From Paracoccus sp. PAMC 22219 (GTDB lineage Bacteria; Pseudomonadota; Alphaproteobacteria; Rhodobacterales; Rhodobacteraceae), in contig NZ_BBPH01000022.1 in the NCBI RefSeq assembly GCF_000787695.1, positions 1 to 64,000 on the forward strand: a stretch of DNA of 64,000 bases, given 5' to 3'. How positions within the stretch are numbered: position 1 is the first letter of the stretch; every line of letters starts with the position of its first letter. Positions 46,710 to 55,246 of the stretch are shown in pieces. The notes beneath the pieces are model-generated. The model did not search any database. It was not told the origin of the DNA and saw only the letters and a list, made by a program, of their open reading frames with translations. The position numbers were made by a program, and so were the translations under genes.

Positions 46710-48061
46710 ACGTTCAGCAGCAGATGTTCGCGTTCCCACGGGCTGATCACCTGCAGGAACTCCTTGTATTCATTGCGCTTGACGGATTCATAGACGGCGG
46801 TGAACTCCTCTCCCAGAACGCCGCGCATCGCCTCGTTCTCCATCATCAGGTCCAGCGCGTCGCCCAGGTTATAGGGCAGCTCGTCCTGCGACATGTAGGC
46901 GTCGCCCAGGCATTCGGCGCGCGGGTTTTCCGCCTCCAGCAGGCCCAGATAGCCACAGGCCAGCGACGCGGCGATGCCCAGATAGGGGTTGCAGTCCATC
47001 CCCGCCAGCCGGTTCTCCAGCCGCCGCGCCTCGGGGCCCGAGATCGGCACGCGCAGGCCCGTGGTGCGGTTGTCGCGCCCCCATTCCAGGTTGATGGGTG
47101 CCGCAAAATCCGGGACATAGCGGCGATAGCTGTTCACATAGGGCGCCAGAAGGGCGATGGCCGCGGGCAGGTGCTTTTGCATCCCGGCGATGAAATGCAG
47201 GAAGGCCGGTGTCTCTCGGCCCTTTTCGTCGGAAAAGATGTTCTGGCCGGTCTCGATATCGGTGATCGAGTGGTGGATGTGCATCGCGCTGCCCGGCTCG
47301 CCCTCGATGGGCTTGGCCATGAAGGTCGCGAAACAGTCGTGGCGCAGGGCGGCCTCGCGGATCAGCCGCTTGAAATAGAAGATCTCATCGGCCAGGGCCA
47401 CCGGATCGCCGTGGTTCAGGTTGATCTCGACCTGGCCCGCGCCGCCTTCCTGCAGGATGCCGTCGATCTCGAACCCCTGCGCCTCGGCGAAATCATAGAT
47501 GTCGTCGATGACCTTGCCGTATTCGTCGACCGCCGACATCGAATAGGCCTGTTTCGCCGCCGCCCGCCTGCCGGTCCGGCCCATGGGCGGGATGATCGGC
47601 TGGTTGGGGTCGATGTTGCGGGCGACCAGAAAGAACTCCATCTCGGGCGCCACGACCGGGTTCCAGCCCTTGTCGCGGTACAGCTGCACCACGCGTTTCA
47701 GAACGTTGCGCGGCGCGATGGGCATCGGGTTGCCCTGCTGATCGGTCGCGTCATGGATGACCTGGATGGTCCAGTCCGCCGTCCAGGGCGCGGCGGTGGC
47801 GGTGGAATAGTCGGGGACCATCACCATGTCGGGTTCGGTGAAGGCACCCGACGGGTTGTCGGCCCATTCCCCGGTGATCGTCTGCAGGAAGATCGAGTTG
47901 GGCAGATAGAACTGGTTCTGCCGCGCGAATTTCGACGCTGGCATCGCCTTGCCGCGGGCCACGCCCGCGATGTCGGCCACGATGCATTCGACCTCGTCCA
48001 GGCGGCGCCCGGCCATGAAGTCGCGCGCGGCCTGGGGCAGCTTTTCGGTCCAGTCGCTCAT
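46706..48061 (-). CDS. Glutamine synthetase family protein (gamma-glutamylpolyamine synthetase-like)
   Basis: A 451-residue glutamine synthetase-fold ligase, type PuuA: ATP-dependent joining of glutamate to an amine. Seen: VECIVADIAGVARGKAMPASKF at the N-terminus, the metal site VAPEMEFFLVAR, QVEINLNHGDP, the GSAMHIHHSI metal/ATP motif and ENRLAGMDCNPYLGIAASLACG. It lacks the adenylylation-type C-terminus of GlnA. Located between an amidotransferase and a PuuB-like oxidase with 4-base overlaps on both sides, it fits the gamma-glutamyl-amine route. Confidence 0.9.
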   Translation of the reverse strand: MSDWTEKLPQAARDFMAGRRLDEVECIVADIAGVARGKAMPASKFARQNQFYLPNSIFLQTITGEWADNPSGAFTEPDMVMVPDYSTATAAPWTADWTIQVIHDATDQQGNPMPIAPRNVLKRVVQLYRDKGWNPVVAPEMEFFLVARNIDPNQPIIPPMGRTGRRAAAKQAYSMSAVDEYGKVIDDIYDFAEAQGFEIDGILQEGGAGQVEINLNHGDPVALADEIFYFKRLIREAALRHDCFATFMAKPIEGEPGSAMHIHHSITDIETGQNIFSDEKGRETPAFLHFIAGMQKHLPAAIALLAPYVNSYRRYVPDFAAPINLEWGRDNRTTGLRVPISGPEARRLENRLAGMDCNPYLGIAASLACGYLGLLEAENPRAECLGDAYMSQDELPYNLGDALDLMMENEAMRGVLGEEFTAVYESVKRNEYKEFLQVISPWEREHLLLNV

Positions 48062-48765
48062 GCGGCACCTTTGTCCGGTCGCGCCAAGGCGCGGGGTTGC
48101 TTGAAGAAGGCCTCGATCTGGTCGGCGAGCAGAGAGGCGCCATCGGCCTGACCCATGCGGGCGGCGGCCGCCGCCAGCAGGTCGTCGGGCACGACCCCCT
48201 TGGCGCGGGTGTCCATCAGGCCTTGGATGAAGGAGTCGCCGAATTCCGGATGCGCCTGCACGGTGAACGCCCGGTCGCCATAGATCAGCGCGGCATTCTC
48301 GCAGAAGGCGTTGCGGCCCGCGACCTGCGCGCCGGGCGGTAGGGCCACGACCTGGTCCTGGTGCCAGGCGTTCAGCGTGACGGGCTGGCCGCCGAAATCA
48401 TAGTCCTGTGCGCCCACGGCCCATCCGCCGGGGTGCTTTACCACCGTGCCGCCCAGGGCCTGGGCGATGATCTGATGGCCGAAACAGATGCCGACTATCG
48501 GCACACCCGCGTCATGGACGCGGCGAATGAAATCCTCCAGCGGCGGGATGAAGGCGTGATCCTCGTACGCGCCGTGGCGCGATCCTGTCAGCAGCCAGCC
48601 GTCGGCATCATGGATGTCGTCGGGAAACGCCATCTCCTCGACATGCCAGGTGGTGAAATCGAAACCGCGACCGTCCAGCAGGCGCACGAACATGTCGGGA
48701 TAGTCGCCCAAATCCCGCTTCAGCTGCGCCGGCGACTGGCCGCATTGAAGGATGCCGATCCGCAT
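48058..48765 (-). CDS. Type 1 glutamine amidotransferase (GATase)
   Basis: A 235-residue class I amidotransferase-fold protein. Seen: nucleophile Cys in GICFGHQIIAQALGG near residue 95, catalytic His/Glu in VQAHPEFGDSF near residue 176 and the MRIGILQCGQSP start. In Puu-like operons such proteins may hydrolyse the gamma-glutamyl product as PuuD does, although PuuD belongs to a different branch; the true substrate is open. First gene of the operon, with ATGA overlap into the glutamine synthetase-like gene. Divergent from the aminotransferase over 138 bases. Confidence 0.88.
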   Translation of the reverse strand: MRIGILQCGQSPAQLKRDLGDYPDMFVRLLDGRGFDFTTWHVEEMAFPDDIHDADGWLLTGSRHGAYEDHAFIPPLEDFIRRVHDAGVPIVGICFGHQIIAQALGGTVVKHPGGWAVGAQDYDFGGQPVTLNAWHQDQVVALPPGAQVAGRNAFCENAALIYGDRAFTVQAHPEFGDSFIQGLMDTRAKGVVPDDLLAAAAARMGQADGASLLADQIEAFFKQPRALARPDKGAA

Positions 48766-48903
48766 GAATAACCTTGATGTTGCTTGTGTCCAAAGCCTAG
48801 TCGCCCCGCAGGGGGGGCCGCAAGGGGGGCGTTTGCGCCTTTTGGCGGTCTGGCCGCGCGGGTGCACAGGCGCTAGGCTGCGCGCAACGGAAAGGATGTT
48901 CCC

Positions 48904-50043
48904 ATGCCCCATCAGCGCCCCGAAATCGATCCGGACGGATTGGACGAATTCTCGGTCGTGTTCACGGACCGGTCCCTGAACCACATGTCGAAACGCTTTC
49001 AGCAGGTCATGCGCGACCTGTCGGCGGGCCTGTGCGACGTCTATGGCGCGGCGCAGGTGGCGATCGTGCCGGGCGGCGGCAGCTATGCGATGGAATCGGT
49101 CGCGCGCCAGTTCGGCCGCGACGCGCATGCGCTGATTGTGCGGAACGGCTGGTTCAGCTATCGCTGGAGCCAGATCTTCGACGCGGGCGCCTTCGCGCGC
49201 GAGGTGACCGTGGTCAAGGCGCGCCCGCAGGGGAACGAACCCCAGCCCGCCTATGCGCCGCCCCCCATCGACGAGGTCGTGGCCCGCATCCGCGAGGCGC
49301 GCCCCGACGCCGTGTTCGCGCCGCATGTGGAAACCTCGGCCGGGCTGATCCTGCCCGACGATTATATCACCGCCCTTGCCGATGCCGCGCACGAGGTCGG
49401 CGCCCTGATGGTGCTGGACTGCATCGCGTCGGGTGCGATCTGGGTCGACATGAAGGCCACGGGCGTGGACGTCCTGATCTCGGCCCCGCAAAAAGGCTGG
49501 TCGGCCTCGCCAGCCGCGGGGCTGGTGATGCTGTCGGATCGGGCCGCCGAACGGCTGGCCACCACCGACAGCGACAGCTTTGCGCTGGACCTGAAGAAAT
49601 GGCGCGCGATCATGCAGGCCTATCTGGACGGCGGCCACGCCTATCACGCCACCATGCCGACCGACGCCCTGCTGGGCCTGCGCGACGCGATGGAGGAGAC
49701 CCGCGCGATGGGATTCGCCGCCGCCCGCGACGCGCAATGGCGCCTTGGCCGCGCGGTCCGCGACGATCTGGCGGCGCGCGGCATCCGGTCGGTTGCGGCC
49801 GAGGGGTTCCAGGCACCCGGCGTCGTGGTCAGCTATACCGACGACCCCGACGTCAAGTCGGGCCGCGCCTTTGCCGCCCTTGGCACCCAGATCGCGGCGG
49901 GCGTGCCGCTGGCCATCGACGAGGGGGCCGATTTCTCGACCTTCCGCATCGGGCTGTTCGGTCTGGACAAGCTGCGCGACGTGGACGGCACGATGGCCCG
50001 GCTGGTGCCGGTGCTGGATCAGGCGACGGCGCCGCGCGGCTAA
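48904..50043 (+). CDS. Class V aminotransferase (alanine-glyoxylate type)
   Basis: A 379-residue PLP enzyme of the class V fold. Seen: VAIVPGGGSYAMESVARQFG for phosphate binding, IVRNGWFSYRW, HVETSAGLILP, and the PLP Lys in SAPQKGWSASPAAG near residue 198. Relatives transfer amino groups from alanine, serine or aspartate to glyoxylate. It diverges from the Puu-like operon, so it might consume the amino donor or product, but this is only proximity. ATG 48904 with AAAGGA 7 bases before it. Confidence 0.87.
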   Translation: MPHQRPEIDPDGLDEFSVVFTDRSLNHMSKRFQQVMRDLSAGLCDVYGAAQVAIVPGGGSYAMESVARQFGRDAHALIVRNGWFSYRWSQIFDAGAFAREVTVVKARPQGNEPQPAYAPPPIDEVVARIREARPDAVFAPHVETSAGLILPDDYITALADAAHEVGALMVLDCIASGAIWVDMKATGVDVLISAPQKGWSASPAAGLVMLSDRAAERLATTDSDSFALDLKKWRAIMQAYLDGGHAYHATMPTDALLGLRDAMEETRAMGFAAARDAQWRLGRAVRDDLAARGIRSVAAEGFQAPGVVVSYTDDPDVKSGRAFAALGTQIAAGVPLAIDEGADFSTFRIGLFGLDKLRDVDGTMARLVPVLDQATAPRG

Positions 50044-50110
50044 GCCTTTGACGCGCGCGTCAAGGCGGGGTACTGCCCCGCCGGTGACCATGTGGCGACA
50101 GGACCCGAAC

Positions 50111-50572
50111 ATGACGCTGACGATCGATCTGGAAAGCCCGCTTGGGCCCGACCTGGACCTGCTGTTTGAACGCCACACCGCCGAGATGCATGCCGACACC
50201 CCGCCCGGCTCGATCCACATGATGCCCAAGGACGCGCTGGCCGACCCCGCCATCGCGTTCTTCGTGGTGCGCGACGATGGCCGGCCGGTCGCGATGGGCG
50301 CGGTCAAGAACCTCGGCGCGTCCGAGGGAGAGCTGAAATCGATGCATGTGCTGTCCGAACAGCGCGGGCGGGGCGTGTCGCGGATGCTGCTGCGGCATAT
50401 GCTGGGCCATGCGCGGGACGCGGGCTATGCCAAGCTGTCGCTTGAAACCGGCGTGCAGCCCGGATTTGTGCCGGCCCGCGGCCTCTATGCGCGCGAAGGG
50501 TTCACGGAATGCCCGCCCTTCGGCAGCTATCGCGCCGACCCGCATTCGGTCTTCATGACGCTGATGCTGTAA
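50111..50572 (+). CDS. GNAT family N-acetyltransferase
   Basis: A 153-residue GCN5-related acetyltransferase. The acetyl-CoA motif is seen in KSMHVLSEQRGRGVSRMLLRHMLGHARDAG (the R/QxxGxG/A pyrophosphate loop near residue 86) and LYAREGFTECPPFGSY at the end is typical of the family. Acceptor unknown. ATG 50111 is used; ATG 50090 would add seven residues. A stable hairpin at 50578-50605 follows. Confidence 0.9.
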   Translation: MTLTIDLESPLGPDLDLLFERHTAEMHADTPPGSIHMMPKDALADPAIAFFVVRDDGRPVAMGAVKNLGASEGELKSMHVLSEQRGRGVSRMLLRHMLGHARDAGYAKLSLETGVQPGFVPARGLYAREGFTECPPFGSYRADPHSVFMTLML

Positions 50573-50577
50573 CGCAA

Positions 50578-50605
50578 ACGGCGCGCATCCTGCGATGCGC
50601 GCCGT
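50578..50605. terminator. Bidirectional hairpin between GNAT and PRC-barrel genes
   Basis: An 11-bp perfect stem, ACGGCGCGCAT at 50578-50588 and its complement at 50595-50605, with a 6-base loop. It lies between two convergent genes and can end both transcripts. T-runs are weak on either side. Confidence 0.55.
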
Positions 50606-50622
50606 TGCAAGCTGTGGGTCGA

Positions 50623-50919
50623 TCAGTGCTCGTGCGTGGGCAGAGCCTTCAGATCATCCTTGGTCCAGTGGGTATGGGCGTGAACCGTGCCGGACTCGTC
50701 GCGCATGAAGTCCAGATCGGTCGCCGAAACCAGGACCGGCTTGGCGCCGATGCCCAGAAAGCCGCCGACATCCAGTACGACCTGCGCGGATGCGCCCATG
50801 CCGTGGGTGTGCGACACTGTGCCGACCGTCTCGTCGCCGGGGCCATAGACGGTGGCACCGTCCAGAACGGCCTCGGTCAGTTCGTCGTGGGTCAATCGCG
50901 TGTGATTTGCGTGGTCCAT
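50623..50919 (-). CDS. PRC-barrel domain protein
   Basis: A 98-residue hydrophilic protein with a PRC-barrel-like beta domain: TVYGPGDETVGTVSHTH, QVVLDVGGFLGIGAKPVLV and FMRDESGTVHAHT. Small proteins of this kind are common stress-associated proteins in Alphaproteobacteria; function unknown. The start ATG 50919 has AAGGAGGTCGAC just upstream. His-rich ends (MDHANHTRLTH and PTHEH) may bind metal but this is speculative. Confidence 0.85.
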   Translation of the reverse strand: MDHANHTRLTHDELTEAVLDGATVYGPGDETVGTVSHTHGMGASAQVVLDVGGFLGIGAKPVLVSATDLDFMRDESGTVHAHTHWTKDDLKALPTHEH

Positions 50920-51089
50920 GTCGACCTCCTTCAGGTGGTGTGACAGGACAACCCGGCACGGCCGGCGACGTTCCATGAACATATGATGGCGGCACGCACA
51001 AGTTCGTGCGCGGCGATGCGATTAGCGGCTGGATTGCCGATGCACCTGCCGCTAAGAAAGGCCAGACCGCCAAGACAGGCAAGCCTGCG

Positions 51090-51166
51090 GGCCCCGTAGC
51101 TCAACTGGATAGAGCAATTGACTTCTAATCAATAGGTTGCAGGTTCGAATCCTGCCGGGGTCACCA
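51090..51166 (+). tRNA. tRNA-Arg (anticodon TCT)
   Basis: Folds as a complete cloverleaf of 77 bases including encoded CCA. The 7-bp acceptor (GGCCCCG with CGGGGTC, one G-U pair), D stem GCTC/GAGC, anticodon stem ATTGA/TCAAT with loop CTTCTAA, and T stem GCAGG/CCTGC around TTCGAAT are all visible. Anticodon TCT reads AGA/AGG arginine codons. CCA at 51164-51166 is followed by TTTT. Confidence 0.95.
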
Positions 51167-51267
51167 TTTTCTATGTCCGATCAGCGCCTTACCGGCCCTG
51201 TTGCCGAACGGCACCCTGTCCATAAGGACAGGATGACGCCGCCCCCGACATCAGACAAAAGAGGCTT

Positions 51268-51320
51268 ATCGGCCGGGCGTCCTTGGTGGTTGGTTTAACG
51301 AGTTCAGACGCCCGGCCGAT
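51268..51320. repeat. 14-bp inverted repeat between tRNA-Arg and the M20 gene
   Basis: The 14-base arms at 51268-51281 and 51307-51320 (ATCGGCCGGGCGTC and its exact complement) enclose a 25-base AT-richer loop. It follows the stop of the M20 peptidase gene on the minus strand by about 15 bases, so it can be its terminator; the large loop is unusual. The rest of 51167-51267 holds only a small hairpin around 51221-51238. Confidence 0.55.
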
Positions 51321-51335
51321 CTGTCCCCCCTGCGG

Positions 51336-52727
51336 TCAATTGCCCTGCGCGGGCGTCCCGATATCCCACCACAGCCCCGCCATGATCGCCAGTGCCTGCC
51401 GCGACAGGGTTTGCAACGCATGTTCGTCGGGCGCGTGCTGGCAGCAGCCGCGATAGGAATGCGGCACCCAGATCGACGGCAGACCCAGGATTTCAGCAAA
51501 GCACTCGTTGGGCAGCGACCCGGCCAGGTTCGGCAGCAGATGCGGCGCCTGCCCGGTGGTCCGGCGCACCGATTCCGCGACCCTGCGCACCCAGTCATGG
51601 TCGGGCATCAGCCGCGTGGCATGCGCGGGGTCGCCGTCGCGGGGCAAAATGCGGACCGCGTGATGGCCGTGGCGGTCCAGATGGCGGCGCAGCGCGGGCA
51701 GGATGTCGTCGGGATCGGTCCCCACGACATAGCGCAGCTGGCAGGTCGCCCGTGCGCGGCCCGCAATGGCGTTCACCGGCGCGTCGGGCACCCCCGCGGT
51801 CATCGCCAGCACCGCAAAACTGTTCCAGCCAAAGGCGCGTTCGGTGGGTGTCAGTCCGACCTCTCCCCAATCGGGGTCGACATCGGGGCCGCCCGCCTCG
51901 ATCACAGGCAGGTCGCGCAGGGCGTCGCGCAGCGCGGGCGTCAGGCTGTCGGGGCGCCATTCCGGGACCTGGATCTGACCGCGCCGGTCGCAGATCGTGG
52001 CCAGCGCATGCGCCAGGATCATCGCCGGATCGGCCAGCAGGCCGCCCCAGTTGCCCGAATGATGCGCCCCCGACCGCAGCTCCAGCACCAAATCAAAGGA
52101 CAGCGCCGCGCGCGATCCCATGAACAGCGTCGGCACGTCGGCCTGCAGGCGCGGGCCGTCCGACGCGATCAGCACGTCGGCCGACAGCGCATCCGCATGG
52201 TCGCGACAGACCTGCGCCAAGCCCGGCGACCCGGTCTCCTCGGACATCTCGAAGATGATCCGCATGTTGAAGCCCAGATGTCCGCGCGTGTCGATGACCG
52301 CCTGCAGCGCGGCCAGGTTGATCAGGTGCTGTCCCTTGTTGTCGGCCGCGCCGCGCCCGTACAGGCGGTCGCCCTCGGCCGTCAGGACAAAGGGGGTCAG
52401 CCCATCGCGCCACTGGTCAGTCTGGGCGCGGACCACGTCGCCGTGGCCATAGGTCAGGACCGTGGTCAGGGACGGATCCTCGATCCGTTCCGCGATCAGC
52501 AGCGGGCCGCCGCGCGGGTCGGGATTGTCCAGGATGCGGCTGGCAAAGCCCAAGGTCGACAGCCGCGGCACCATCGCCTCGGTCAGATAGCGCCCCAGAT
52601 GGGGCCGCTGCGCGGGGTCCTGGCTTTCGGTCGGATGGGCCACCAGGGCCGCCAGATCGGTCTGGAAGCCGCCTTGGTCGAAATAGGCTTCGGCCCGGTC
52701 CACCGCGGCCTGTCGCGCATCGGTCAT
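51336..52727 (-). CDS. M20 family metallopeptidase (dipeptidase-like)
   Basis: A 463-residue zinc dipeptidase/aminoacylase-type enzyme. Seen: the first metal motif TYGHGDVV (HxD-type) near residue 92, GRGAADNKGQHL carrying the bridging Asp, and FEMSEETGSPG with the catalytic Glu pair near residue 157, plus GSRAALSFDLVLEL for dimerisation. It overlaps the last ABC ATPase gene by ATGA, so it is the last gene of the peptide-uptake operon and should hydrolyse the imported peptides in the cytosol. Confidence 0.92.
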   Translation of the reverse strand: MTDARQAAVDRAEAYFDQGGFQTDLAALVAHPTESQDPAQRPHLGRYLTEAMVPRLSTLGFASRILDNPDPRGGPLLIAERIEDPSLTTVLTYGHGDVVRAQTDQWRDGLTPFVLTAEGDRLYGRGAADNKGQHLINLAALQAVIDTRGHLGFNMRIIFEMSEETGSPGLAQVCRDHADALSADVLIASDGPRLQADVPTLFMGSRAALSFDLVLELRSGAHHSGNWGGLLADPAMILAHALATICDRRGQIQVPEWRPDSLTPALRDALRDLPVIEAGGPDVDPDWGEVGLTPTERAFGWNSFAVLAMTAGVPDAPVNAIAGRARATCQLRYVVGTDPDDILPALRRHLDRHGHHAVRILPRDGDPAHATRLMPDHDWVRRVAESVRRTTGQAPHLLPNLAGSLPNECFAEILGLPSIWVPHSYRGCCQHAPDEHALQTLSRQALAIMAGLWWDIGTPAQGN

Positions 52728-53485
52728 GGGCGGGCCTCCGGGCGGTATCCGGCGGATGCCTCGATCAGGTGGGTGGTATAGGGCTGGGCCCCCTGCCCCG
52801 CCCGCAGGTTGGCCGCCGGCAGGATCTCGACGATGCGCCCGCGCTGCATGACGGCCAGCCGGTCGCACATATGGGCAATCACCGACAGGTCGTGGCTGAC
52901 CATCAGATAGGTCAGCCCGTGTTCGTCGCGCAGATCGGCCAGCAGGTTCAGGATCTCGGCCTGGACGCTGACGTCCAGCGCGCTGGTCGGCTCGTCCAGC
53001 AGCAGCAGGCGCGGTTCGGCGGCCAGCGCGCGGGCGATGGCCACACGCTGACGCTGTCCCCCCGACAGCTGATGCGGATAGCGGAACCGGAACCCGCGGC
53101 CCAGGCCCACGTCGTCAAGCAGCTTGACGATGCGCTGATCGATCCGGTCCATGCCCTGCAGGCGCAGGGTCTCCGCCAGAACCGCATCGACGGAATGGCG
53201 CGGGTGCAGGCTGGCATAGGGGTCCTGGAACACCATCTGGACGGTGCGAAAGAACGCCCGGTCGCGGCGGTCGGCCCGCTGGTCGCGGCCATCGACCGTG
53301 ATGCGCCCCGACCAGCCGGGGATCAGCCCGGCGATGGCGCGCAGGATGGTGGACTTGCCTGACCCGCTTTCGCCCACCAGCCCAAAGCTTTCGCCCTGCG
53401 CCAAGTCGAAGGTCGCGCCGTGGACGGCGGTGACGCGGTCGGGCTCCTGCCCGAACCAGACGGTCAGATCGGCGACGCTCAGCAT
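52724..53485 (-). CDS. dppF: Peptide ABC transporter ATP-binding protein DppF-like
   Basis: A 253-residue ABC ATPase of the oligo/dipeptide family. Walker A GESGSGKSTI near residue 37, signature [15 protein letters not shown] near residue 141, Walker B LLLLDEPTSALD, H-loop VSHDLSVI. Short C-terminal OppC-like segment ends YRPEARP. Preceded by the DppD-like gene with one base between, and overlapped by the M20 gene. Pairs with it as a heterodimer. Confidence 0.92.
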   Translation of the reverse strand: MLSVADLTVWFGQEPDRVTAVHGATFDLAQGESFGLVGESGSGKSTILRAIAGLIPGWSGRITVDGRDQRADRRDRAFFRTVQMVFQDPYASLHPRHSVDAVLAETLRLQGMDRIDQRIVKLLDDVGLGRGFRFRYPHQLSGGQRQRVAIARALAAEPRLLLLDEPTSALDVSVQAEILNLLADLRDEHGLTYLMVSHDLSVIAHMCDRLAVMQRGRIVEILPAANLRAGQGAQPYTTHLIEASAGYRPEARP

Positions 53486-53486
53486 C

Positions 53487-54326
53487 TCAGTTTTCCTTCC
53501 AGCTGTCCTGGCGTTCCAGCACCGGCAGGCGCGCCACGGGCGCGTCCAGCCGCGGCAGGCTGTTCAGCAGCCCGCGGGTATAGGGGTGCTGCGCCCGGTG
53601 CAGGTCGCGCGCGGGCAGCGTTTCGACCACGCGACCCGCATACATGATCAGCACCCGGTCGCAGAACTGCGCCACAAGGTTCAGGTCGTGGCTGATGAAG
53701 ATCAGCCCCATGCCGCGATCGCGGACCAGCCGGTCCATGATGTGCAGCACCTCGGTCCGGACCGACACGTCCAGCGCGCTGGTCGGTTCGTCCGCGATCA
53801 GGATCTGCGGGTCGGGGGCCAGCATCATGGCGATCATGATGCGCTGACCCATGCCGCCCGACACCTGATGGGGATAGCTGTCCATGACGCGTTCGGGGTC
53901 GCGGATCTGCACCGCCTCCAGCATCTGCAGTGCCTTGTCGCGGGCGGCGGCACGGGGCGCGCGGGCGTGCAGGCGATAGGCCTCGATGATCTGCTGGCCC
54001 ACGGTCATCACCGGGTTCAGGCTGAATTTCGGGTCCTGCATGACCATGCTGATGCGCCCGCCGCGGATGGCGCGCATCTGGCGGTCGGGCAGGTTCAGGA
54101 TCGACTGACCCTCCAGCTCCATCCGGGCGGCCTCGACCCGGCCGGGCGGGCGGACAAGGCCCAGGATCGCGCGGCCGGTCATGGACTTGCCCGACCCGCT
54201 TTCGCCCACCACGCCAAGGCGTTCGCGGCCCAGGTCGAAATCGATGCCGCGTACGGCCTGGAATTCGCCCTGCCGGGTCGGAAAGGTGACGCGCAGGTCG
54301 CGCACGGACAGAAGGGGTTCGGTCAC
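53487..54326 (-). CDS. dppD: Peptide ABC transporter ATP-binding protein DppD-like
   Basis: A 279-residue ABC ATPase, second of the pair. Walker A GESGSGKSMTGRAIL near residue 37, signature VSGGMGQRIMIAMML near residue 157 and Walker B LIADEPTSALDV. Its ATG (54326) overlaps the stop of the DppC-like permease gene. The C-terminal HPYTRGLLNSLPRLD is typical of DppD/OppD. Confidence 0.92.
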   Translation of the reverse strand: MTEPLLSVRDLRVTFPTRQGEFQAVRGIDFDLGRERLGVVGESGSGKSMTGRAILGLVRPPGRVEAARMELEGQSILNLPDRQMRAIRGGRISMVMQDPKFSLNPVMTVGQQIIEAYRLHARAPRAAARDKALQMLEAVQIRDPERVMDSYPHQVSGGMGQRIMIAMMLAPDPQILIADEPTSALDVSVRTEVLHIMDRLVRDRGMGLIFISHDLNLVAQFCDRVLIMYAGRVVETLPARDLHRAQHPYTRGLLNSLPRLDAPVARLPVLERQDSWKEN

Positions 54327-55246
54327 GACTTGTCTCCCTTGGGGTCCAGCACGTCGCGCAGCCCGTCACCCAGCAGGTTGAAGGCCATCGACACCAGAAA
54401 GATCGCGATGCCCGGCATGGCGGCGACCCACCAGAAATCCAGGATATAGCCCCGCCCGTCCGAGATCATCGCGCCCCATTCGGGCAGCGGCGGCTGTGCG
54501 CCCAGACCCAGAAAGCCCAGGCCCGCCGCCGACAGGATGATCCCCGCCATGTCCAGCGCCACCCGCACGATCAGCGACGACAGGCACAGGGGCCAGATGT
54601 GACGGATCAGCAGCCGGAACCGCCCCGCCCCCTGCAGGCGCGCGGCGGCGATGAAATCGGCGTTGCGGATGGTCAGCGTCTCGGCCCGCGCCAGACGGGC
54701 ATAGGGCGGCCATGCGGTCAGCGCCAAGGCCAGCACGGCATTGCCGATGCTGGGCCCCAACGCCGCGACGAAGGCCAGCGCCAGGATCAGTTTAGGAAAC
54801 GCCAGAAAGATGTCGGTCACCCGCATCAGCACCTGGTCCACCCACCCCCCGGCGAACCCCGCGACCGTGCCGATCAGCAAGCCGATGATCGGTGCGATCA
54901 GCGCGACCGTGCCCACGATGAACAGCGTGATGCGCGACCCGTGGATCAGCCGGGACAGGATATCGCGTCCCAAGGCGTCGGTGCCCAGCCAATGCGCGGC
55001 CGAGGGCGGCTGCAGCCGGTCGGCCAGGTTCTGGGCATAGGGGCTTTGCGGCGAAATCCACGGCGCCAGGATCGCCATGCCGATCAACAGCACCAGAACG
55101 ATCAGCCCGACCATCGCCAGCTTGTTGGCGCGGAATGTCAGCCAGCCCTGATAGATCGCGCCCAGACGCGCCTGTCGGCGGGTCTGCGGCGCATCCGACA
55201 GCAGCCAGTCACGCCGGCTCTCCGGGGGGCGGGAAACGGCGCTCAT
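54323..55246 (-). CDS. dppC: Peptide ABC transporter permease DppC-like
   Basis: A 307-residue inner-membrane permease with six helices. The OppC N-terminal domain is seen in the first 70 residues (LGAIYQGWLTFRANKLAMVGLIVLVLL), then GTDALGRDILSRLIHGSR. The EAA-type loop (AARLQGAGRFRLLIRHIWP) is near residue 204. Overlaps dppD and dppB genes by 4 bases each. Confidence 0.92.
   Translation of the reverse strand: MSAVSRPPESRRDWLLSDAPQTRRQARLGAIYQGWLTFRANKLAMVGLIVLVLLIGMAILAPWISPQSPYAQNLADRLQPPSAAHWLGTDALGRDILSRLIHGSRITLFIVGTVALIAPIIGLLIGTVAGFAGGWVDQVLMRVTDIFLAFPKLILALAFVAALGPSIGNAVLALALTAWPPYARLARAETLTIRNADFIAAARLQGAGRFRLLIRHIWPLCLSSLIVRVALDMAGIILSAAGLGFLGLGAQPPLPEWGAMISDGRGYILDFWWVAAMPGIAIFLVSMAFNLLGDGLRDVLDPKGDKS

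Noticed and set aside
51090-51320. Integrated element at tRNA-Arg
   Set aside because: No integrase, no direct repeat of the tRNA 3' end and no composition change nearby.
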